Positions 43,782 to 52,983 are shown, numbered from the stretch's first letter. The stretch is DNA of 64,000 nt from Cupriavidus taiwanensis LMG 19424 (GCF_000069785.1 NC_010530.1:428001-492000); one strand, 5' to 3'. Translations and numbers: made by a program. The notes: generated by a model not told the origin, from the letters alone.

Positions 43782-44720
43782 ATGAGCTCACCCGTAGTAT
43801 TCATCGACGGCGACCAGGGCACCACCGGTCTGCAAATCCACGAGCGGTTGCGCCACCGGACCGACATCAGGCTGGTCACACTGCCCGCTGCGGAGCGCAA
43901 GGACCCGCGGCGTCGCGCGGAAGCCATCAACGCCTGCGACATCGCCATCCTGTGCTTGCCGGACGCCGCCGCGCGCGAGGCAGTGGGCGCCATTGCCAAT
44001 CCCGCCGTCCGGGTGATCGACGCCAGCTCCGCCCACCGCACACAGCCGGAGTGGACCTACGGTTTTCCGGAAATGGCGCCGGGGCAGGGCGAGCAGATTG
44101 CGAAATCCAGTCGGGTCACCAATCCGGGCTGCTATCCGACCGGTGCAGTTGGCCTGCTGCGTCCGCTGGCACAGGCCGGGCTCATGCCGGCCGATTACCC
44201 GATCAGCATCCATGCGGTATCCGGCTACTCCGGACGCGGGCGGGCCGGCGTGGAGGAATATGAGGGGCCGGGAGCCGCCGAAGCGCCTGCATACCAGGTC
44301 TATGGCCTGCAACTCGCGCACAAGCACGCCCCCGAGATTCAGCAGCACGCCTGCCTTGCGCAGCGTCCCATTTTTATCCCGGCGTACGGAGCGTTCCGCC
44401 AGGGCATCGTGCTGACGGTGCCGCTGTCGTTGCGGCAACTCGCACCCGGCGTGGATGGCGCGACGTTACACGCCTGCCTTGCGCGCCACTATGCCGAGGC
44501 AACTCACGTGCGGGTCTTGCCGCTGCATGAGTCGGGCGCCCTGACACACCTGGATCCGCAAGCGCTGAACGGTACGAACGATATGCAGCTGGGCGTATTT
44601 CATAACGTCGAAAGCGGGCATGTGCTGTTGTCCGCGGTGTTCGACAATCTTGGCAAGGGGGCATCGGGCGCTGCGGTGCAGAACCTGGATTTGATGCTTG
44701 CGCGTCGCGCCTGCTACTGA
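43782..44720 (+). CDS. argC: N-acetyl-gamma-glutamyl-phosphate reductase, short (type 2) form
   Basis: A 312-residue NADP-dependent reductase of arginine synthesis that converts N-acetylglutamyl phosphate to the semialdehyde. The cofactor loop is [17 protein letters not shown], a feature of type 2 ArgC, and the catalytic Cys sits in [14 protein letters not shown]. The ATG at 43782 follows AGAGGAGGTC. No other arg gene is near, and the gene has its own divergent LysR regulator, so it may be a second, specially regulated copy. Confidence 0.9.
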   Translation: MSSPVVFIDGDQGTTGLQIHERLRHRTDIRLVTLPAAERKDPRRRAEAINACDIAILCLPDAAAREAVGAIANPAVRVIDASSAHRTQPEWTYGFPEMAPGQGEQIAKSSRVTNPGCYPTGAVGLLRPLAQAGLMPADYPISIHAVSGYSGRGRAGVEEYEGPGAAEAPAYQVYGLQLAHKHAPEIQQHACLAQRPIFIPAYGAFRQGIVLTVPLSLRQLAPGVDGATLHACLARHYAEATHVRVLPLHESGALTHLDPQALNGTNDMQLGVFHNVESGHVLLSAVFDNLGKGASGAAVQNLDLMLARRACY

Positions 44721-45073
44721 CGCCTGGCGACGGCGGCGTTGATCCGCGCTGCCTCGGCGCGCGCGTCGGGCACTCCGATCACCAGGCGCGCCCAGTCATT
44801 GCGGGCCAGTTCGATCACGATGGTCTGCAGCTTGCGCGAGGTGTAGACGAACTGCTTGTCGCCGCCTTTGATAAAGGTGCCGGCGGCAATCAGGCCCGGC
44901 AAGTAGGTGCCTGGAAGGCGCAGGCCCAGCGCTCTGCCGTCGAAGCCATTGTCTTCGGTAGCGCCGCGAACCTGCGCAAGCGGCACGCGAAAGCCGCGGC
45001 GCAGCGACCAGATCGATTCCCACGGTGTCAGGTGGACAACCAGTTCGCGGTCAGTCAGTTCGAGTCGAGGCAT
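44714..45073 (-). CDS. Small protein with PH-like features, unknown function
   Basis: A 119-residue soluble protein. Alternating strands with a final helix, the start [22 protein letters not shown] and [12 protein letters not shown], suggest a bacterial PH-like fold, but this is by eye. It starts 2 nt after the stop of the short TetR gene and overlaps the convergent argC end by 7 nt. Probably the target or partner of that TetR regulator. Confidence 0.65.
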   Translation of the reverse strand: MPRLELTDRELVVHLTPWESIWSLRRGFRVPLAQVRGATEDNGFDGRALGLRLPGTYLPGLIAAGTFIKGGDKQFVYTSRKLQTIVIELARNDWARLVIGVPDARAEAARINAAVARRQ

Positions 45074-45075
45074 CG

Positions 45076-45456
45076 CTACTCCTTGTTGGAATCGTGCGTG
45101 GGCAGATGATCGAGCAGACGCGCGCCGAGCAGTTCGGCCGCGTGTTCTCCATAAGCCTGCAAGGCGTCGCGGCAACGGGCAGCGATCGGCAGATCTGTTG
45201 GCGCGAGTTCGCGCAGGGCGGTGATGAGCAAGTCGAGCACGGCCGGGTCCCGGTACCATTCGCCGACAAGGGCTTGGTCCAGCACCCTTTCAAACAGACC
45301 GCGCTTGGAACCGAATGCCTTGTACAGGCTGCCTCGATGCAACGCCGTGGCCTCCACCAGGTCGTCGACCGAGCAGGCGTTGTAGCCAATACGGCCGAAA
45401 ACCTCCGCGGCGCGGGCGATAACAACGTCTTCATCGAACGTTCTTGGCCTGGCCAT
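45076..45456 (-). CDS. Short TetR/AcrR family regulator
   Basis: A 126-residue TetR protein. The DNA-binding domain is complete (ARPRTFDEDVVIARAAEVFGRIGYNACSVDDLVEATALHRGSLYKAF). The usual ligand domain is shortened; TetR proteins are normally about 190 residues. A 22-bp palindrome lies 19 nt upstream and is the likely operator. The gene overlaps nothing and is followed by the PH-like gene, so they form a small operon. Confidence 0.85.
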   Translation of the reverse strand: MARPRTFDEDVVIARAAEVFGRIGYNACSVDDLVEATALHRGSLYKAFGSKRGLFERVLDQALVGEWYRDPAVLDLLITALRELAPTDLPIAARCRDALQAYGEHAAELLGARLLDHLPTHDSNKE

Positions 45457-45757
45457 TCGACTCCCATTCGCGAGTTATGGAACGATTGTTCAATAACGCC
45501 AGTTTGAAGGTTTTTGAACGGCCGGTCAACAATGGTCCGTGTGAATGTATCGAGCGTCTCTACGCCCCAGACGCGTCGAATGGGAAAAGCAGGGTAGGGT
45601 CAACATGTACAAGGGCTTGCTCCTTGTCGGAGCTGCCCCGGCGGCTTGGCTATGCGCAGATCGACGGAGGCGGGGCTTTGTCGTCAAGGTCGCAATTTGA
45701 AGCAGATGCGATCAGGTCTGAGAGAGACTCCCAGGTGCGCCAGCCACGCGATTGTGT
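45457..45757 (-). other. Upstream region of the short TetR gene
   Basis: About 300 nt between the TetR start and the end of the XRE gene. Apart from the operator at 45475-45496 I see nothing I can support. Confidence 0.5.
45475..45496. promoter_or_regulatory. Putative TetR operator
   Basis: TTATGGAACGATTGTTCAATAA is a near-perfect inverted repeat (TTAT-GAAC and GTTC-ATAA). GAAC-N4-GTTC cores are common in TetR operators. It lies just upstream of the short TetR gene, suggesting self-regulation. Confidence 0.65.
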
Positions 45758-45991
45758 CTACGTGGCATCGCCGGCTTCCGTTGCCGCGTCATTGCGGTAT
45801 TCGAGCAGGTCTCCCGGCTGGCAATCCAGCGCCTCGCAGATGCGTTCGAGCGTATCGAAGCGGATGCCCTTCACCTTCCCCGATTTCAGCAGCGAAAGGT
45901 TGGGCTCGGAGATTCCGATGCGCTGTGCCAGCTCGCGGGACTTCATCTTGCGCTCCGCCAGAAGCACGTCAAGTCTGACTAATACCGTCAT
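45758..45991 (-). CDS. XRE/Cro-type transcriptional regulator (YozG-like)
   Basis: A 77-residue single-domain regulator of the HTH_26 group. The helix-turn-helix spans VLLAERKMKSRELAQRIG to SLLKSGKVKG, and the end LERICEALDCQPGDLLEYRND is typical. It is 6 nt after the DUF2975 gene; the two families are usually found as a pair. Confidence 0.88.
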   Translation of the reverse strand: MTVLVRLDVLLAERKMKSRELAQRIGISEPNLSLLKSGKVKGIRFDTLERICEALDCQPGDLLEYRNDAATEAGDAT

Positions 45992-45997
45992 TGTTCC

Positions 45998-46570
45998 TCA
46001 GACAAATCCTTTGTTTTCTTCGGCTACCCGAACGGCTTCCAGCATCGCCCACGCGATGGCGAGCAGGAGACCACCGAGCAGGCTGACGAAGTAGTCGCTC
46101 AGCGTGATTGCGACGATCCAATAGGGCTTGCCGGGCACGCCCACCAGTGCCAGGCCCGTGAGTAGCCGGATCAGCGGGATCGCCGGCCCCATTGCCGTCA
46201 ATGCCAGCGCCATGCGACGCAGCCGAACGGCGGTGTCGATGGTCAGTACTTCGCCGCGTCCGAAAGCCACGAACATCCGCCGCGCCTGGTGCAGCACGCA
46301 GATTAACAGGGTCAGCCCAATACCGGTGGCAAGAAAGCCGGCTGCCCGGTGCATCGGGAACACCTGCACGGGATATGCCGTGGATGCGTGCGTGATCCCG
46401 CGCACCACGCGCTCCAACTCCGCTGCAGACGACCCGAACCATATCCAGGCGGCGCTGATCAAGGCCACAGCGCCGCCGAATGTCGTCAACCGCTGCATCG
46501 TGCGCGACAGCGCGCGGATCCGGTGCAGCGCAGCGCCTTCAGGGATTGAGGAGGCAGGCGAAACAAACAT
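45998..46570 (-). CDS. DUF2975 membrane protein
   Basis: A 190-residue inner-membrane protein with four predicted membrane segments, at about residues 32-50, 78-97, 118-142 and 160-182. This is the DUF2975 layout, and the conserved FGRGEVLTIDTAVRLRRMA loop is present. The function is unknown. GGAGTATC precedes the ATG at 46570. The region upstream is AT-rich and shared with the divergent outer-membrane barrel gene. Confidence 0.85.
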   Translation of the reverse strand: MFVSPASSIPEGAALHRIRALSRTMQRLTTFGGAVALISAAWIWFGSSAAELERVVRGITHASTAYPVQVFPMHRAAGFLATGIGLTLLICVLHQARRMFVAFGRGEVLTIDTAVRLRRMALALTAMGPAIPLIRLLTGLALVGVPGKPYWIVAITLSDYFVSLLGGLLLAIAWAMLEAVRVAEENKGFV

Positions 46571-46672
46571 GCAGATACTCCGTTTGAAAAGAGTTGCGAA
46601 GGTCACCATTGTATTGTACAACGGCAAAGTTTTATCGTTTTACATTAACTTATTTATACAAAGGGTAAAGTC

Positions 46673-47287
46673 ATGCGGACCTTAGCACACGCGCGAACAT
46701 CGCTCGGCGCAGTCTCTCTCACTCTCGCGCTGATCGGCGCCACGGCCCCGGAGGCGCGGGCACAGCAGTTGGCTTCGCCGGCCGACGGATTCTGGTACAT
46801 CGGCGGAGATCTTGGTTACACCCGCCAGAAATTCAGCACGGACCGTCCGGGATGGACGGGCGTATCCTCCAACAACTTGGCGGTAGGGTTCCGCGGCGGA
46901 TACCAGTTCTCGCGCTATGTGTCGGTCGAGAGTACGGTTTCCAGCCTCGGTGCGGTGGAAGCGGAATCAGGCGGTAGCAAGGACAAGTTCATCATCGGCG
47001 CGTGGACGGCCAGCGTGGTCGGCCATCTGCCCGTGACCGAGCGATTCTCGCTGCTAGGCATCGCGAGCGTGGGCTGGGTAGACGGTGATCGCTCGGGTGA
47101 CGTGGAATCGAGAAACCGGTCGGCCGGGCTGCTCACACTAGGGGTCGGCGCCGCCTATGCGTTCTCGCCGAACTGGCGCTTGCGCGGCCAGTACACGAAC
47201 TTCGGCAAGCTGAGCTGGAAAGGCAGCAACGATGCCGCTGTAAAGAGCCAGACGTTCACACTCGGTGTCGACTACATGTTCCGATAG
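46673..47287 (+). CDS. OmpA/OmpW-like outer-membrane beta-barrel protein
   Basis: A 204-residue protein with a signal peptide (about 30 residues, ending EARA-Q) and an eight-strand barrel pattern: FWYIGGDLGYTRQKF at the start, repeated aromatic-alternating strands, and a C-terminal Phe-Arg after LGVDYMF. It lacks the peptidoglycan-binding OmpA domain. The direction is opposite to the DUF2975/XRE pair. Confidence 0.85.
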   Translation: MRTLAHARTSLGAVSLTLALIGATAPEARAQQLASPADGFWYIGGDLGYTRQKFSTDRPGWTGVSSNNLAVGFRGGYQFSRYVSVESTVSSLGAVEAESGGSKDKFIIGAWTASVVGHLPVTERFSLLGIASVGWVDGDRSGDVESRNRSAGLLTLGVGAAYAFSPNWRLRGQYTNFGKLSWKGSNDAAVKSQTFTLGVDYMFR

Positions 47288-47460
47288 CATGCAATCCGGC
47301 TCGCATCATCAGCATTCGAACAATCAGCTGTTGTGCCAGCTTCGATACTATCGCTCCACTCACGGCAGCCTCTAACTAAGGGGCAGCCTCAGAACTTGGA
47401 CGAAGTGGTGACACTATTCATGCCTTCTGCGATCGCCTCGCGGCATCCTTACAGTTATCC

Positions 47461-48090
47461 ATGACTTACAAACTCATCGCGTTTGATTTCGACGGTACGT
47501 TGGCCGATTCGTTGGAGTGCTTTCTGCAAGCTGTTGACGTCGCATCCCGCAAACATGGGTTTCGCCCGCTCGAGGGCGATCTGCTCGAGCAAGCGCGCAG
47601 CAGCTCCGCGCATAACATCATGCGGCTGCTTGGCGTGCCGCTGTGGAAGGTGCCTGCCATTACCGTCGATGTAAGGCGGCTGATGCACGAGCGCATCGCG
47701 CAGGTTTCGCTATTCCCGAACGTGGCCAATACGCTGAATGCGCTGGCGCTGCGCGGTATCAGCCTCGCCGTTGCCACGTCGAACGGCGAAGACGTCGTGC
47801 GCACGATCCTCGGTCCCGCCGTCTGCGAACGCATCGGCCATTTTAGCTGCGGCATTTCGATGTTCGGCAAGACGCGCAAGCTTCGGGCGTTGATCTCGTC
47901 CGCCGGTGTGCGTCCGGACGAGGCCTTGTATGTCGGCGACGAGATCCGCGACGCGCAAGCCGCTAGCGACGCCGGCATGGCGTTCCGCGGCGTAGCCTGG
48001 GGCTACACGGCCGCGGCGGCGTTGCAGTTGCACTGCGCAACACCCCTGCTTGCGCGCCCGCAGGACCTGCTTGATTTGGGCCGCACCTGA
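47461..48090 (+). CDS. HAD-superfamily hydrolase (phosphoglycolate-phosphatase-like)
   Basis: A 209-residue HAD phosphatase. Motif I is FDFDGTLADS, motif II VATSNGE, motif III Lys in FGKTRKL and motif IV VGDEIRDAQAA, complete for catalysis. The helical cap is short. The substrate is unknown; phosphoglycolate- or sugar-phosphate phosphatase is typical. It is convergent with the glutathione transferase gene. Confidence 0.9.
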   Translation: MTYKLIAFDFDGTLADSLECFLQAVDVASRKHGFRPLEGDLLEQARSSSAHNIMRLLGVPLWKVPAITVDVRRLMHERIAQVSLFPNVANTLNALALRGISLAVATSNGEDVVRTILGPAVCERIGHFSCGISMFGKTRKLRALISSAGVRPDEALYVGDEIRDAQAASDAGMAFRGVAWGYTAAAALQLHCATPLLARPQDLLDLGRT

Positions 48091-48102
48091 ACCATCACCA
48101 AA

Positions 48103-48119
48103 GCGCCAGGCAGTGGCGC
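48103..48119. terminator. Hairpin between convergent genes
   Basis: GCGCCA and TGGCGC flank GGCAG between the HAD gene stop and the glutathione transferase stop. It has no T-tract but is placed for bidirectional termination. Confidence 0.4.
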
Positions 48120-48126
48120 CCTGAGG

Positions 48127-48735
48127 TCAACCAATCCCCTCATCCTGCAACGCCTGCTTCACCGCCGGCCGCGCACCAACCCTCGCTCGATACGCCTGCA
48201 GCGCAGGCCACCGCTCAAGCGACAGCTTGAAATGGTCCGGCCATCTCAGGATGGTGAACAAGTAGGCGTCCGCAACGCTGAACTGCCCCATCAGGTAGTC
48301 CTTGTCCGCGAGCTGCGGCGCCAGCCAGTCGAATCGCTGTGACAGGCGCGCCCACGTCGCCTCTTTCTGGTCCTGCGGCGTGTCGGGCTTCCAGAAGGGA
48401 CCAAAGCCCTTGTGCAGTTCGGACGAGATGAAGTTCAGCCATTCCTGCAGGTGATAGCGCTCCAGCGTATTGCACGCCGGAGCGAGCTTTTTTTCCGGGG
48501 CCTGGTCGGCAATGTACTGAACCACCACTGCCGCCTCGGACAGCTGGTCGCCGCTGTCGAGCGCCAGCGTCGGCACGTAGCCCTTGGCATTGACGGTCTT
48601 GTAGTCAGCGCCGCTCTCGGTCTTGTGCGGCTGGGCGCGCAAGTCGACGCGTTCGGTGGAGAAGGGAAGGCCGGCCTCGATGAGGGCGATATGTGCCGCC
48701 AGGGAACATGCGCCGGGAGCGTAGTAGAGCTTCAT
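48127..48735 (-). CDS. gstA: Beta-class glutathione S-transferase
   Basis: A 202-residue transferase. The N-terminal thioredoxin-like half starts MKLYYAPGACSLAAHI with the class-defining Cys10, and the cis-Pro region is KGYVPTLAL. The C-terminal half has FSVADAYLFTILRW. Beta-class enzymes conjugate or reduce electrophiles using glutathione and act in the cytosol. It is alone on its strand, divergent from the alcohol dehydrogenase gene. Confidence 0.92.
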   Translation of the reverse strand: MKLYYAPGACSLAAHIALIEAGLPFSTERVDLRAQPHKTESGADYKTVNAKGYVPTLALDSGDQLSEAAVVVQYIADQAPEKKLAPACNTLERYHLQEWLNFISSELHKGFGPFWKPDTPQDQKEATWARLSQRFDWLAPQLADKDYLMGQFSVADAYLFTILRWPDHFKLSLERWPALQAYRARVGARPAVKQALQDEGIG

Positions 48736-49053
48736 GATGAGTGCCTCCTTGGAAATGTGCGCGAGCGTGAGGGTGTCAGGTGGAATTTAGCAATCGACAT
48801 GCCCAAGTCATTTCTCTTCGCCCGATTACCTGGCTCATCAGCACGCCGTCACCACGGCGCAGCGTCTCTGCGCCGCCACCGCTAGTGCGTGCCGGAATGG
48901 ATTGCAAGGCGCGTAGCAGAAATTGCCAGGCGGGCGCTTCATGCGCGCGGTCTCCGCGCCCGCGCAGCGGGTGGCGCTTGGGAACGTTCCTTGCAGCGGC
49001 GGTACTCCGACTGACCTCGCCGGAGGTGGCTCCGGCTTCATCTGGAGGACACC
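48736..49053 (+). other. Divergent region between gstA and the alcohol dehydrogenase gene
   Basis: About 320 nt with no gene that I can support. A 10-bp palindrome GGAACGTTCC (48981-48990) is the only notable element and could be an operator. Confidence 0.5.
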
Positions 49054-50271
49054 ATGAAAGCTGTTGTATTTCACGGGATCGGCGACATCCGGCTGGATGA
49101 CGTGCCGGAGCCGGTGATCGAGCAGGATACCGACGCCATCGTGCGCCTGACCGCCAGCGCCATCTGCGGCACCGACCTGCACTTCGTGCGCGGCACCATG
49201 GAAGGGCTGGCGCCGGGCACGGTGCTGGGCCACGAGGGCGTGGGCGTGGTGGAGGCCCTCGGCGACGGCGTGCGCAACCTGAGCGTGGGCGACCGTGTCG
49301 TGATCCCGTCCACCATTGCCTGCGGCTATTGCTCGTACTGCCGCGCCGGTTACTACGCCCAGTGCGATAACGCCAACCCGCACGGCAAGCAGGCCGGCAC
49401 CGCCTTCTACGGCGGGCCCGAGCAGACCGGCCCGTTCCAGGGGCTGCAGGCCGAGAAGGCGCGCGTGCCGTTCGCCCACGTCAACCTCGTCAAGCTACCG
49501 GACAATATCAGCGATGAGCAGGCGATCATGCTCTCCGACATCTTCCCGACCGGCTATTTCGGCGCCGACCTCGCCAGCATCCATCCGGGCCATACCGTGG
49601 CGGTGTTCGGCTGCGGCCCGGTGGGGCAGTTCGTGATCGCGTCGGCGAAGCTGATGGGCGCCGGCCGCATCTTTGCCGTGGATGCGGTGGCGGACCGCCT
49701 CGACATGGCGCGTGCGCAGGGCGCCGAGGTGGTGAATTTCGATGCCGAAGATCCGGTGCAGACCATCGTGGAGTTGACCGGCGGCATCGGCGTGGACCGG
49801 GCCATCGATGCCGTCGGCGTCGATGCCATGCATGCGCACCATGGTCCGGCGGCGCAGGATCCGTCCATCCCGGAGAGCGAGCAGGAGGCCGCCCGCCTGG
49901 CGCCGCACGCGCACCCCACGGAGCAAGGCAACTGGGTCCCAGGCGACGCGCCGGCGCAGGCGCTGGACTGGGCCATCCGCGCGCTGGCCAAGGCCGGCAC
50001 GCTGTCGATCATCGGCGTGTATCCGCCCACCGACCGCAGTTTCCCAATCGGCGCGGCGATGAACAAGAACCTGACGGTGCGCATGGGCAACTGCAACCAC
50101 CGCGCTTATATCCCGCGGCTTGTCGAACTGGTGCGCACCGGCGCCGTCGATCCGGCCGCCATCCTGACGCGGCGCGAGCCGATGACCTCGGCGATCGAAG
50201 CCTACCAGGCCTTTGACCAGCGCCAGCCCGGGTGGATCAAGGTTGAACTGCAGCCCGGGTCGGTCCACTAG
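49054..50271 (+). CDS. Zinc-dependent alcohol dehydrogenase, formaldehyde-dehydrogenase-like
   Basis: A 405-residue medium-chain dehydrogenase. The catalytic zinc Cys38 is in AICGTDLHF with His in GHEGVG, and the structural zinc site is the four-Cys block CGYCSYCRAGYYAQC. The Rossmann motif is GCGPVGQ, with Asp at the end of strand 2 (AVDAV) favouring NAD. An extra loop (DAMHAHHGPAAQDP..., near 265-290) resembles the glutathione-independent formaldehyde dehydrogenases. CTGGAGGAC precedes the ATG. Confidence 0.9.
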   Translation: MKAVVFHGIGDIRLDDVPEPVIEQDTDAIVRLTASAICGTDLHFVRGTMEGLAPGTVLGHEGVGVVEALGDGVRNLSVGDRVVIPSTIACGYCSYCRAGYYAQCDNANPHGKQAGTAFYGGPEQTGPFQGLQAEKARVPFAHVNLVKLPDNISDEQAIMLSDIFPTGYFGADLASIHPGHTVAVFGCGPVGQFVIASAKLMGAGRIFAVDAVADRLDMARAQGAEVVNFDAEDPVQTIVELTGGIGVDRAIDAVGVDAMHAHHGPAAQDPSIPESEQEAARLAPHAHPTEQGNWVPGDAPAQALDWAIRALAKAGTLSIIGVYPPTDRSFPIGAAMNKNLTVRMGNCNHRAYIPRLVELVRTGAVDPAAILTRREPMTSAIEAYQAFDQRQPGWIKVELQPGSVH

Positions 50272-50475
50272 CCCGCAGGCCGCGCCCGCTGCGCCGCGAT
50301 CGGCGGAGCGGGCGCCCTTACCGGCCAGTGACCACAGCGCACGCCATCGGCCTGCCGCCGGGACCGACCGCCCCTCCCGATGCCGCTTGCCGGGATGTCA
50401 TGGTGGTGTAACGTCCTGGTAAGGGATAGGTTCATACCATTGCCTCGAAGAACTTTTTTAAAGGAGTCAGACGTA

Positions 50476-50580
50476 GTGATGGAGCTTCCTTTCCCATGGC
50501 TGGCCGATGGCATCACCACGCCCGCGGCGTTGCCGTCGGCTGTGGTGTACGCCTGCGCCAAAGGCACAGGCGCGACATGA
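50476..50580 (+). CDS. Possible short leader reading frame coupled to the cytochrome gene
   Basis: A 34-codon frame starting GTG-ATG after AAAGGAGTC and ending in an ATGA overlap with the cytochrome c start. The predicted peptide begins VMELPFPWLADG and is partly hydrophobic. The ribosome site and coupling are the only support; it may be a translated leader rather than a functional protein. Confidence 0.3.
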   Translation: MMELPFPWLADGITTPAALPSAVVYACAKGTGAT

Positions 50581-51098
50581 GCAATTCCGGCAAGTCACGC
50601 TGGCTTGTTGCCGGGCTGCTTGCGCTTGGCGTGGCGGTTGCCATCGCCGTGGCACTGCAGACCAGGCGGTACCTTGAGACGCCATCCGGCGCCGGCAAGG
50701 CGGGCGATATGCGGCGCCTTCGCATCGATGCCACGGATGCCGCCAGCGTTGCGCAGGGCCGCAAGATCTACGCGCAGCAGTGTGCCGCGTGCCATGGCGC
50801 CAACCTGCAGGGCCAGGCCAACTGGCGCGAGCGGCTGCCGAATGGCCGGATGCCGGCACCGCCGCATGATGCGTCCGGCCATACCTGGCATCATCCTGAC
50901 GCGGTGCTGTTTGCGATCACCAGGAATGGCCTGGTCCCGGGGGTAACGGCCCCGGACGGCTATGTCAGCGACATGCCGGCATTCGGACCAGCGCTGTCCG
51001 ACCAAGACATCGTTGCGGTGCTGGCGTATATCAAGAGCACCTGGCCCGCAAAGATCGCGGCGGCGCAGCGGGAGGTCACGGAGGCGCAAGATCGTTGA
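50577..51098 (+). CDS. Membrane-anchored class I cytochrome c
   Basis: A 173-residue protein with a single N-terminal membrane anchor (about residues 9-27) and one c-type haem site CAACH (69-73). The sixth ligand is probably Met in SDMPAFGP. It faces the periplasm and would carry electrons from dehydrogenases to the respiratory chain. The gene precedes the PQQ glucose dehydrogenase module but has a terminator after it, so it is a separate unit. Confidence 0.88.
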   Translation: MSNSGKSRWLVAGLLALGVAVAIAVALQTRRYLETPSGAGKAGDMRRLRIDATDAASVAQGRKIYAQQCAACHGANLQGQANWRERLPNGRMPAPPHDASGHTWHHPDAVLFAITRNGLVPGVTAPDGYVSDMPAFGPALSDQDIVAVLAYIKSTWPAKIAAAQREVTEAQDR

Positions 51099-51140
51099 TG
51101 GGCTATCGATAGCCAAGGCGAAGGGCGCATCCGGAACACA

Positions 51141-51175
51141 TGCCGCGGGTCTTGTGAAACCCGCGGCATTTTTTT
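51141..51175 (+). terminator. Intrinsic terminator after the cytochrome c gene
   Basis: TGCCGCGGGT (51141-51150) and ACCCGCGGCA (51159-51168) form a 10-bp stem with an 8-nt loop, followed by seven T (51169-51175). Confidence 0.92.
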
Positions 51176-51534
51176 CTACACAGGCCGGAGCGTTGCACAA
51201 TCCTTGCCGCGGCATGGGCAGAGCCGGATGACGGGTGTCATAACGACTCAGCCTCAGGATGCAACGCTTCTGCGATCTGATCCACCTGCATTTTGATCAT
51301 CGCCAGCAGGCAATGAACGCCGTGGCATCCCGGTTGTCGACCGGTTGAGAGACCCATCTCCGCCATCGGCTGGGTGAACATTATATATATGCTTAATTAC
51401 TATCTTATAGCACCATTGGCTAACTTGACTTGCCAATTTCCACATCCTATAAATCGCTTGTTGGCGACTCCTGTTTTAATGGCATTTTTCTATTGAAAAA
51501 GATAGTGAAGTTGTCTTGAAATGGGAGGTGGAAC
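51176..51534 (+). other. AT-rich control region of the glucose dehydrogenase module
   Basis: About 360 nt, clearly lower in GC than its surroundings, with a TATATATA run near 51382. It contains one excellent sigma-70 promoter and a weak ribosome region before the ATG at 51535. I see no gene. Confidence 0.6.
51425..51453 (+). promoter_or_regulatory. Sigma-70 promoter of the glucose dehydrogenase module
   Basis: TTGACT (51425-51430) and TATAAA (51448-51453) are separated by 17 nt, close to consensus. The start site would be about 75 nt before the ATG. Confidence 0.7.
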
Positions 51535-52983
51535 ATGAAATCCACGGTTGCTTTCACATTTGCTTTGCCGCTAATATTAATTGGGGCATCAGCCAGGTCA
51601 GAATTACCTCCGGCGGCAGGAGCGCCAGTGCCAGCGCTGCCGCAGCATTTCGAGAAAGCAGTGGTGGCGACCGGTCTGGCGAATCCCCATAATATGGTTT
51701 TCGGTCCAGATGGCAACCTGTGGTTAACGGAGCAAATTGCCAAACGGATTACTCGAGTTGACCCTCGCAACGGAAAGATCTCCGTCGCAGTTGAGATCAC
51801 TGACGCGGTGCATTCGGAAGACGAACAAGATGGTGTCTTAGGGCTTGCGCTCCATCCAGACTTGCTTAAGGGAAAGGGTCGCGATTACGTATACGTCTCT
51901 CTTACTTATGCGACGGGCCAAGGTGGGGAATTCCCGAACCGCACAGCCATTCGGCGCTATACGTACGACGCCAAGTCTCAGAAACTGGTATCACCGGTAG
52001 ACATTATCAAGGGTCTACCATCCGCAAAGGATCATCAATCCGCGCGACTGCTTTTTGGTCCGGACCAGAAGCTCTACTATTCGATCGGCGATCAGGGCCG
52101 AAACCAACTCAAATATCTCTGCAAGCTGAACCAGGCGCAAGTGCTGCCCACCGAGGCCGAAGTCAAGTCCGGGAACTGGGAGCACTACATGGGGAAGATT
52201 CTGCGAATGAACCTTGATGGCTCGATTCCGGCAGACAACCCGACGATCCATGGCGTGAAGAGTCACGTCTATGCCTGGGGGATCCGGAATACGCAGGGCA
52301 TGGTGTTTAGTCCGACGGGAAAGCTCTTCGCCACCGATCAGGGTCCCAACACTGACGACGAGTTGAACCTGATCCTTCCGGGCCGCAATTATGGTTGGCC
52401 CTACATCGCTGGCCGCAAGGACGACGCCGGATATGCGTACGCCAATTACTCGGCGGCGAAGGGTGGCTGCGAGAACGTCAAGGACACCTATACGAACGGC
52501 TTGAAGGCGCCAGACGGCGTGCCAGTGACTCGGGAATCTGAGTGGTCTGATCCAGACCTCGTGGAGCCGCTAAAGACGTTTTTCAGCGTAGACAACAATT
52601 ACGACTTCGCCAACAAGGTCTGCGCGGAGAAGGATCTCTATTACATCTGCTGGCCGACTATCGCACCGTCTTCCGTCGCGTACTACCGTGGTGGAAAGCA
52701 GGGTGTTCCCGGTTGGGAGAATTCGCTGCTGATCACAAGCCTCAAACGCGGCGTCCTCTATCGGGTGCAACTCGACCCGACCGGGACTCTGCCGCTCGGC
52801 GACGCCCAGCCGCTGTTCCGTTCGGTTAACCGGTATCGCGAAGTGGTGGTTAGCCCGGATGGCAGCACGATTTATGTGGCGACCGACACGAACCACCTCG
52901 GGACGACAGACGCCGGCAGCGCCGCGTTTAAGCTGGAGAACCCCGGCTCGATCATTGCATTCAAGTACTCGCAAGGGAAGTAA
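51535..52983 (+). CDS. Soluble PQQ-dependent glucose dehydrogenase
   Basis: A 482-residue periplasmic quinoprotein closely resembling the soluble GDH-B of Acinetobacter. After a signal peptide (about 22 residues) comes a six-bladed propeller. The catalytic His is in AKDHQSARLLFGPDQ (H167), and the neighbouring YYSIGDQGRNQL and EHYMGKILRMNLDGSIP blocks match the family. The PQQ-binding Arg-Asn is in WGIRNTQG; the calcium/PQQ region DQGPNTDDELNLILPGRNYGWP and GYAYANYSAA are present. It oxidises glucose and other aldoses to lactones. The cofactor genes pqqABCDE follow immediately. Confidence 0.95.
   Translation: MKSTVAFTFALPLILIGASARSELPPAAGAPVPALPQHFEKAVVATGLANPHNMVFGPDGNLWLTEQIAKRITRVDPRNGKISVAVEITDAVHSEDEQDGVLGLALHPDLLKGKGRDYVYVSLTYATGQGGEFPNRTAIRRYTYDAKSQKLVSPVDIIKGLPSAKDHQSARLLFGPDQKLYYSIGDQGRNQLKYLCKLNQAQVLPTEAEVKSGNWEHYMGKILRMNLDGSIPADNPTIHGVKSHVYAWGIRNTQGMVFSPTGKLFATDQGPNTDDELNLILPGRNYGWPYIAGRKDDAGYAYANYSAAKGGCENVKDTYTNGLKAPDGVPVTRESEWSDPDLVEPLKTFFSVDNNYDFANKVCAEKDLYYICWPTIAPSSVAYYRGGKQGVPGWENSLLITSLKRGVLYRVQLDPTGTLPLGDAQPLFRSVNRYREVVVSPDGSTIYVATDTNHLGTTDAGSAAFKLENPGSIIAFKYSQGK

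Noticed and set aside
48981..48990. Perfect 10-bp palindrome GGAACGTTCC before the alcohol dehydrogenase gene
   Set aside because: Too short to be called an operator on its own; kept only as a note in the intergenic entry.
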